Program-made: the position numbers and the translations under genes
In this document: positions 57,983 to 64,000 of the stretch, one piece after another
Position numbering within the stretch: the first letter of the stretch is position 1
Layout: every line of letters starts with the position of its first letter
Notes under the pieces: model-generated
Database searches by the model: none
The model's input: only the letters and a program-made list of their open reading frames with translations
What the model was told of the DNA's origin: nothing
Assembly: GCA_050789255.1 (NCBI GenBank)
Contig: JBOZRQ010000029.1
Coordinates: forward strand, 16,266 to 80,265
Direction: 5' to 3'
Length of the DNA: 64,000 nt
Origin: JBOZRQ01 sp050789255
GTDB taxonomy: Bacteria; Bacillota; Sulfobacillia; Symbiobacteriales; Symbiobacteriaceae

Positions 57983-58180
57983 GTCCCTGGTTCGCTGGCC
58001 TGTTCGAGAACATCGGCAGACTGGCATTCCCTGCCGGGAAAAAGCTTTAGCTTTCCTCCCCCTCTAGGGAAGGGTAACACCTTCCTGAACCCACTTGGGA
58101 GGATTGACTAAACGGGGCCTGACCGCCCACAAATTTGCCTCTGTCATTCCGCTGTTGTGAGAAGGGAGGGGAATCCAAAG
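57983..58180 (+). other. Intergenic region between atpB and atpE
   Basis: 198 bases without a gene, long for an atp operon. It contains an AAAGCTTTAGCTTT stretch, a short GGGAAGG/CCTTCC hairpin (about 58067-58084) and pyrimidine runs; no clear promoter. It may be an mRNA processing or translation-tuning region for the highly expressed c subunit (inference). Confidence 0.4.
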
Positions 58181-58426
58181 ATGTCCGCTTTCGCTTGGAT
58201 TGCTATCGCTGCCGCCCTCGCCATCGGTCTCGCCGCTATCGGCGCCACCGCCGCTCAGGGTAAGGCTACCGCCGCTGCCATGGACGCCATTTGGCGTCAG
58301 CCTGAGGCCGCCGGCGACGTCCGTGGCGCTCTCATCGTGTCCCTGGCTCTTATGGAAGCTATCGCCATTTACGGCCTGCTGATCGGTATCCTGCTGCTCG
58401 TCGTTTTCCCGAACAGCGTCCACTAA
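58181..58426 (+). CDS. atpE: ATP synthase Fo subunit c
   Basis: 81-residue two-helix proteolipid of the rotor ring. The ion-binding glutamate is Glu59 in ALMEAIAIYG, with Gln26 in the first helix and Tyr64 aligned with the Na+-site residues of Ilyobacter-type rings, but the Ser expected after the Glu is Ala60. The usual GxGxGxG motif of helix 1 is AxGxTxA here (residues 19-25). The loop RQPEA is conserved. ATG 58181 has GGGAGGGG upstream; the longer frame from 58157 is not supported. Confidence 0.95.
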   Translation: MSAFAWIAIAAALAIGLAAIGATAAQGKATAAAMDAIWRQPEAAGDVRGALIVSLALMEAIAIYGLLIGILLLVVFPNSVH

Positions 58427-58434
58427 CTCGGAGG

Positions 58435-58468
58435 GGGCGACCCGGGGCTAGTCACCTCTGGGTCGCCC
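58435..58468 (+). promoter_or_regulatory. Stem-loop between atpE and atpF
   Basis: GGGCGACCC (58435-58443) pairs perfectly with GGGTCGCCC (58460-58468), followed by TTTAC. It starts eight bases after the atpE stop and may act as a partial terminator or a 3' stabiliser that raises c-subunit output. Confidence 0.6.
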
Positions 58469-58494
58469 TTTACTAGAGAGGGGGGGAACAACCT

Positions 58495-59007
58495 TTGTCC
58501 TTTGAGTTCACCATGGCGGCAAGCCTTTTCCCGACGCCCAGTGAGATGATCTGGACCCTGATTAACTTCACCATCCTGCTGGCCGCCCTTTATAAGTTCC
58601 TTTACAAGCCCCTGCTCGGTGCTATCTCCGAGCGTGAAGAGCATATCGAGTCGGCCCTGAAGAAGGCCGCCACCGATCGTGCTGAGGCCGAGCGGCTCCG
58701 CAAGGACTTTGAGTCCCGCATCGCCGATGCCCAGCGTGAGGCCCAGGAGATCGTCAACAAGGCCACCAAGACCGCGACCAACGTTCGCGAGGAAATCGAG
58801 CACGAAGCCCGCGCTCGTGCCTCCGAAATGATTGAGAATGCCACCAAGACCATCGAGCGCGAGAAGGCCAAGGCTGTGGCCGAGCTGCGCGCCGAGGTTG
58901 CCAACCTGGCGATCGCCGTGGCTGGCAAGGTCATTGAAAAGAACCTCGATACTACGGAGCAGCGTCGCCTCGCCGATAGCTTCGTCGCAGAGGTAGGGAA
59001 GAACTAA
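58495..59007 (+). CDS. atpF: ATP synthase Fo subunit b
   Basis: Peripheral stalk subunit of 170 residues: one N-terminal membrane helix (MIWTLINFTILLAALYKFLY) and a long charged coiled coil that binds delta. TTG 58495 follows GAGGGGGGGAACAACC. Its stop overlaps the atpH start by one base. Confidence 0.95.
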   Translation: MSFEFTMAASLFPTPSEMIWTLINFTILLAALYKFLYKPLLGAISEREEHIESALKKAATDRAEAERLRKDFESRIADAQREAQEIVNKATKTATNVREEIEHEARARASEMIENATKTIEREKAKAVAELRAEVANLAIAVAGKVIEKNLDTTEQRRLADSFVAEVGKN

Positions 59008-59555
59008 TGTTGAACATGGCTGTGGCCCGCCGTTACGCCCAGGCGCTCTTTGATCTTGCCCGCGATAAGGGACAGATCGAGCAGGTGGACGGGGAGTTCA
59101 GCATGGTGGTCAACCTGATCGAGTCCAACCGCCAGCTAAAGGCGGTCATGGATGACGTCCTGATTGCACCGGACGTGAAGCGGGGCCTGGTGGAGAAGCT
59201 GCTCACCGGCAAGGTCTCGCCCATGTTCATGAACTTCCTGACCCTTGTGGTTCGCAAGCGCCGCGAGAGCTATCTCGCTCAAATGTACCGGGCTTTCCTG
59301 GACCTGGCCAACGAGGCACGCGGCGTCGTAGAGGTCGAGGTCCGTTCTGCCGTTCAGCTCCCCGACGAGACCCTGCAGCGCCTTGAGGGCAAGCTGGTCT
59401 CCCGTCTGGGCAAGCGCGTCAAGTTCTCAACTCAGGTCGCCCCGGAACTGCTTGGCGGCCTGGTGGTGCGAGTGGGCGACGAGCTGATGGACGGCTCTGT
59501 CAAGACTCGTCTGCACCGCATGCATGATCGGTTGCTCCGCTCAAAAGCCGAGTAG
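59007..59555 (+). CDS. atpH: ATP synthase F1 subunit delta
   Basis: 182-residue OSCP-like subunit linking the b stalk to the alpha3beta3 head. The N-terminal six-helix domain begins NMAVARRYAQALFDLA, and the C-terminal GGLVVRVGDELMDGSVKTRL is the family signature. ATG 59007 is coupled to the atpF stop (TAATG). Confidence 0.95.
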   Translation: MLNMAVARRYAQALFDLARDKGQIEQVDGEFSMVVNLIESNRQLKAVMDDVLIAPDVKRGLVEKLLTGKVSPMFMNFLTLVVRKRRESYLAQMYRAFLDLANEARGVVEVEVRSAVQLPDETLQRLEGKLVSRLGKRVKFSTQVAPELLGGLVVRVGDELMDGSVKTRLHRMHDRLLRSKAE

Positions 59556-59575
59556 TGGAAGGGTGAAACACTGGG

Positions 59576-61096
<1,521 letters not shown>

Positions 61097-61111
61097 GGGT
61101 GGTGAGCATAG

Positions 61112-61978
61112 TTGGCTGAGAACAAGAAGGCAGTACTCCGGCGTATCCGCGGCTTCAAGAGCACGCAGCAGATCACGAAGGCCATGAAAATGGTCTCCGC
61201 AGCGAAGCTCCGCCGGGCCCAGGAGAAGGTTCTCGCCGCTCGTCCGTACGCGAAGGAGCTCGCGAAGACCCTTTCTCGCCTGGTCGCAGGTGGGGCTGGC
61301 GCAAACCACCCCATGCTGGCTCAGCGTGGGGGGACCCCTACGGTCGCCTACGTTGTCGTATCGGCTGACCGTGGTTTGGCTGGTGCTTTCAACATGAACA
61401 TCATCCGTACCGCTCAGGCCGCCATGAAGGCTGACCCCCGCCCCTTGAAGTTCATCCCGATCGGCCGCAAGGTCGCTGAGTTCTTCAAGAAGCGTGGCGT
61501 CGCCCCGGCCCTGGAGTTCACCGGTATCGGTGAAGAGCCCAGCTTTGCGACCTGCCGTGGCATTCTGACCAAGGTCGTCGAAATGTTCCTCGCGGGACAG
61601 GTCGACGAGGTGCGCATGATCTACACCGAGTTTGTAAACCCGGTGACCCAGCGCCCGACCGAAGTTCAGCTGCTTCCCGTTCGGCCGCCGGAAGGCCAGG
61701 CCGCCGAGGGGCCGGAGTCGGACTACATTTACGTCCCCTCCGCCGAAGAGGTTCTCGACACGCTGGTACCCCGGTTTGCCGAGACGGTTTTCTATCAGGC
61801 CATCCTTGAGTCCAAGGCCTCTGAGCACGGCGCCCGTATGAACGCCATGAGCAGCGCCACGGACAATGCCAAGGAAATGATCAGCAAGTTGACGCTGGCC
61901 TTCAACCGTGCCCGTCAGGCCGGCATTACCCGGGAAATCTCTGAAATCGTCGGCGGCGCCGCAGCCCTTGGGGGCTAA
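61112..61978 (+). CDS. atpG: ATP synthase F1 subunit gamma
   Basis: Central rotor shaft, 288 residues. N-terminal RIRGFKSTQQITKAMKMVSAAKLRRAQ and C-terminal ARQAGITREISEIVGGAAAL are the two coiled-coil signatures. The start TTG 61112 follows GGGTGGTGAGC. No unusual insertion was noticed. Confidence 0.97.
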   Translation: MAENKKAVLRRIRGFKSTQQITKAMKMVSAAKLRRAQEKVLAARPYAKELAKTLSRLVAGGAGANHPMLAQRGGTPTVAYVVVSADRGLAGAFNMNIIRTAQAAMKADPRPLKFIPIGRKVAEFFKKRGVAPALEFTGIGEEPSFATCRGILTKVVEMFLAGQVDEVRMIYTEFVNPVTQRPTEVQLLPVRPPEGQAAEGPESDYIYVPSAEEVLDTLVPRFAETVFYQAILESKASEHGARMNAMSSATDNAKEMISKLTLAFNRARQAGITREISEIVGGAAALGG

Positions 61979-62001
61979 GGCCGCTTAGGAGGGTGACTAA
62001 C

Positions 62002-63420
62002 GTGAGCTTGAAGACTGGCAAGGTCCTGCAGATTCTTGGCGCCGTCATTGACGTTGAGTTCCCTGACGGCCACCTGCCGGCCCTGAACAACGCCCTTCTG
62101 ATTCAGAATGGCGGCGAAAAGGGCAACATCAACCTGACCATTGAGGTTGCTCAGCACCTGGGCAACAACACCGTTAAATGCATCGCTATGGACACTACCG
62201 ACGGCCTGCGCCGCGGTGAGACCGTTATCGACACCGGTGCTCCGATCTCTGTGCCTGTTGGCGACGCGGTTCTGGGCCGCATCTTCAACGTGATCGGTGA
62301 GACCATCGATGGCGCCGGCCCTGTCGGCACCCCTGCGAAGCTCCCCATTCACCGTATCCCCCCTGGGGTCGCGGATGTGAACCCGGCTACTGAGCAGCTG
62401 GTCACGGGCGTTAAGGTTATCGACCTGCTCTGCCCGTACGCCAAGGGCGGCAAGATCGGCCTGTTCGGCGGCGCAGGCGTAGGCAAGACCGTCACCATGC
62501 AGGAGCTCATCCACAACATCGCCTATAAGTTCGGCGGCCTTTCCGTGTTCGCCGGCGTAGGCGAGCGTACCCGTGAGGGTAATGACCTCTTCCACGAAAT
62601 GAAGGACAGCGGCGTTATCGACAAGGTTGCGATGGTGTTCGGCCAGATGAATGAGCCGCCCGGTGCCCGTATGCGCGTGGCGCTGACCGGTCTGACCATG
62701 GCCGAGTATTTCCGTGACGAGTCTGGTCTGGACGTGCTGCTCTTCATCGACAACATCTTCCGTTTCACGCAGGCCGGTTCCGAGGTGTCCGCTCTGCTTG
62801 GCCGTATGCCCAGCGCCGTGGGTTACCAGCCGACGCTGGCCACCGAAATGGGCTACCTGCAGGAGCGCATCACCTCGACCAAGAAGGGCTCGATCACGTC
62901 CGTTCAGGCCATTTACGTGCCTGCCGACGACCTGACCGACCCGGCCCCTGCTACCGCCTTCGCCCACTTGGACGCCACCACGGTTCTTTCGCGTGACATC
63001 GCGGCTCTGGGTCTCTTCCCGGCCGTTGACCCGCTGGACTCCACCTCTCGTATTCTGGACCCCAACGTCGTGGGCCGGGAGCACTATGAGGTCGCCCGCG
63101 GCGTGCAGAAGGTGCTGCAGCGGTACAAGGAGCTTCAGGACATCATCGCCATTCTTGGTATGGATGAACTGAGCGACGACGACAAGATGACGGTTGCCCG
63201 TGCCCGTAAGGTGCAGCGCTACCTGTCCCAGCCGATGTTCGTCGCCGAAGCCTTTACCGGCACCCCTGGCGTCTACGTCGACATCAAGGACACCGTTCGT
63301 GGCTTCAAGGAGATCCTGGAGGGCAAGCATGACGATCTGCCCGAGCAGGCCTTCTACATGGTCGGCACGATCGAGCAGGCTGTTGAGAAGGGTCAGAAGC
63401 TCCTCGCCGAGGTGAAGTAA
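62002..63420 (+). CDS. atpD: ATP synthase F1 subunit beta
   Basis: Catalytic subunit, 472 residues from GTG 62002. Walker A GGAGVGKT at residues 156-163 (Lys162), the catalytic GERTREGN glutamate, Walker B VLLFIDNIFRF and DELSDDD (DELSEED-like) catch loop are present. TAGGAGGG lies eight bases before GTG 62002; the in-frame GTG 61993 overlaps that site and is rejected. Confidence 0.98.
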   Translation: MSLKTGKVLQILGAVIDVEFPDGHLPALNNALLIQNGGEKGNINLTIEVAQHLGNNTVKCIAMDTTDGLRRGETVIDTGAPISVPVGDAVLGRIFNVIGETIDGAGPVGTPAKLPIHRIPPGVADVNPATEQLVTGVKVIDLLCPYAKGGKIGLFGGAGVGKTVTMQELIHNIAYKFGGLSVFAGVGERTREGNDLFHEMKDSGVIDKVAMVFGQMNEPPGARMRVALTGLTMAEYFRDESGLDVLLFIDNIFRFTQAGSEVSALLGRMPSAVGYQPTLATEMGYLQERITSTKKGSITSVQAIYVPADDLTDPAPATAFAHLDATTVLSRDIAALGLFPAVDPLDSTSRILDPNVVGREHYEVARGVQKVLQRYKELQDIIAILGMDELSDDDKMTVARARKVQRYLSQPMFVAEAFTGTPGVYVDIKDTVRGFKEILEGKHDDLPEQAFYMVGTIEQAVEKGQKLLAEVK

Positions 63421-63421
63421 T

Positions 63422-63847
63422 ATGCCGGGCAACATGACCCTGCAGATCATCTCGCCGGAGCGCACCGTCCTGAAGGACGTTACGACTGAAGCGGTCGTAG
63501 TTCCGGTGACGGATGGCTCTCTGGGTATCCTGCACAATCACGCCCCCATGGTGGCCACCCTGCGTGTCGGCGTTTTGCAGTATAAGCAGAACGGCGTCTA
63601 TAAGCGGGTCGCCGTCGGCGGCGGCTTCCTGGAGCTGAGCAACAACCGTATTACCCTGCTGGCGGACTCCGCCGAGCCTGGTGAGTCGGTCGATGTGCTG
63701 CGGGCGAAGGAGGCACGCACCCGTGCTGAGGCCCGCCTGCAGGACCGGTCTGCCAACATTGACCGGGTCCGCGCCGAGGCATCGCTGCGCCGGGCGATTA
63801 ATCGCCTGAAGGCTGCCGGTGTCTTGGACGACGAGCGCCGCTCTTAA
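63422..63847 (+). CDS. atpC: ATP synthase F1 subunit epsilon
   Basis: 141-residue regulatory subunit with N-terminal beta sandwich (TLQIISPERTVLKDV, GILHNHAPMVATLRVG) and a C-terminal helical hairpin. The ATP-binding motif I(L)DxxRA-type region appears as KEARTRAEARL. ATG 63422 starts one base after the atpD stop. Last gene of the operon. Confidence 0.96.
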   Translation: MPGNMTLQIISPERTVLKDVTTEAVVVPVTDGSLGILHNHAPMVATLRVGVLQYKQNGVYKRVAVGGGFLELSNNRITLLADSAEPGESVDVLRAKEARTRAEARLQDRSANIDRVRAEASLRRAINRLKAAGVLDDERRS

Positions 63848-63860
63848 TTACGCTTTAAGC

Positions 63861-63906
63861 CACAAGAAAACCCCCGAGACTGACGTCTCGGGGGTTCTTG
63901 CCTTTT
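63861..63906 (+). terminator. Terminator of the ATP synthase operon
   Basis: Stem CCCCCGAGAC/GTCTCGGGGG (63871-63880, 63885-63894), extended by AAGAA/TTCTT, followed by TTCTTGCCTTTT. Confidence 0.93.
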
Positions 63907-63931
63907 GTACGCCTCGCAGTTTACGTAACTA

Positions 63932-63975
63932 GGGAGTTCAAGTCTCCCCAGTCCCCAAGCTCGTAGACGGGGACT
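63932..63975 (+). other. tRNA T-arm-like hairpin and second hairpin near the window end
   Basis: GGGAG-TTCAAGT-CTCCC (63932-63948) has the size and loop of a tRNA T arm, followed by AGTCCCC/GGGGACT (63950-63956, 63969-63975). No matching acceptor 5' strand, D arm or anticodon arm is found upstream, so it is not a tRNA as it stands. The window ends before more can be seen. Confidence 0.35.
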
Positions 63976-64000
63976 GTAGCCTAAGAACAGTCCGCATGCC

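Noticed and set aside
63932..63948. Possible tRNA gene (T-arm-like GGGAG-TTCAAGT-CTCCC)
   Set aside because: No complementary acceptor strand, D arm or anticodon arm can be found within 100 bases upstream, so only a look-alike hairpin is claimed.

Overview
The window looks like chromosomal DNA from an endospore-former-type Firmicute of moderately high GC, most like the Symbiobacterium lineage. This is an inference. The evidence is frequent TTG/GTG starts with strong GGAGG sites, sigma-A type promoters, short-loop intrinsic terminators, a zinc-ribbon L31, a Spo0F-like receiver, S-layer (SLH) proteins and a gene order that follows the Bacillus rpoE-pyrG-spo0F-tal-glpX-rpmE-prfA-prmC-ywlC-ywlE-rpiB-ywlG-upp-mnaA-atp block. 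No rRNA, complete tRNA, CRISPR array, transposase or phage gene was seen.

Layout. 1-5.6 kb: lysine fermentation genes (kdd, cut by the window edge, then kamA, a P-loop protein at the kamB position, kamD, kamE). 5.8-8.1 kb: rpoE and pyrG. 8.2-13 kb: a membrane protein with a degenerate kinase-like head, an HD phosphohydrolase with a YwgA-like partner, and a NYN-domain nuclease with a structured leader. 13-35.4 kb: a cell-surface island holding a major S-layer protein with a long leader, a second giant SLH/Ig protein, a TPR lipoprotein, an SLH beta-propeller protein, a CtpA-type protease, a metallophosphoesterase, a short FtsH-like AAA protease, another SLH protein and a secreted subtilase. 35.4-37.1 kb: a Spo0F-like receiver translationally coupled to two more lysine-fermentation genes (kal, kce). 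37.1-40.7 kb: a zinc-ribbon protein, transaldolase, glpX and a LysM/M23 peptidase. 41-46 kb: two penicillin-acylase-family paralogs on the minus strand. 46-53.9 kb: rpmE, DUF1385, prfA, prmC, ywlC, ywlE, rpiB, ywlG, upp, dCMP deaminase and a MazG-like protein. 54-56.3 kb: tagO/wecA and mnaA/wecB for cell-wall polymer synthesis. 56.6-63.9 kb: the full F1Fo ATP synthase operon.

How it fits together. The two lysine blocks together encode aminomutases, dehydrogenase, cleavage enzyme and ammonia lyase of the 3-keto-5-aminohexanoate route, which yields acetyl-CoA and butyrate with ATP. The SLH proteins need a secondary wall polymer, and tagO and mnaA make its usual precursors. The proteases and the M23 peptidase fit envelope turnover.

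The least expected signal is a well-formed cyclic-di-GMP-I (GEMM) riboswitch with a terminator-type expression platform on the minus strand at about 49.59-49.73 kb. It has no gene downstream on its own strand and points antisense into prmC/prfA. Other leads are the structured leader of the NYN nuclease, the promoter-plus-hairpin arrangement about 500 bases ahead of the S-layer gene, a DnaA-box-like cluster at 40.75-40.80 kb, and an unusual ion-site/glycine motif in the ATP synthase c subunit.
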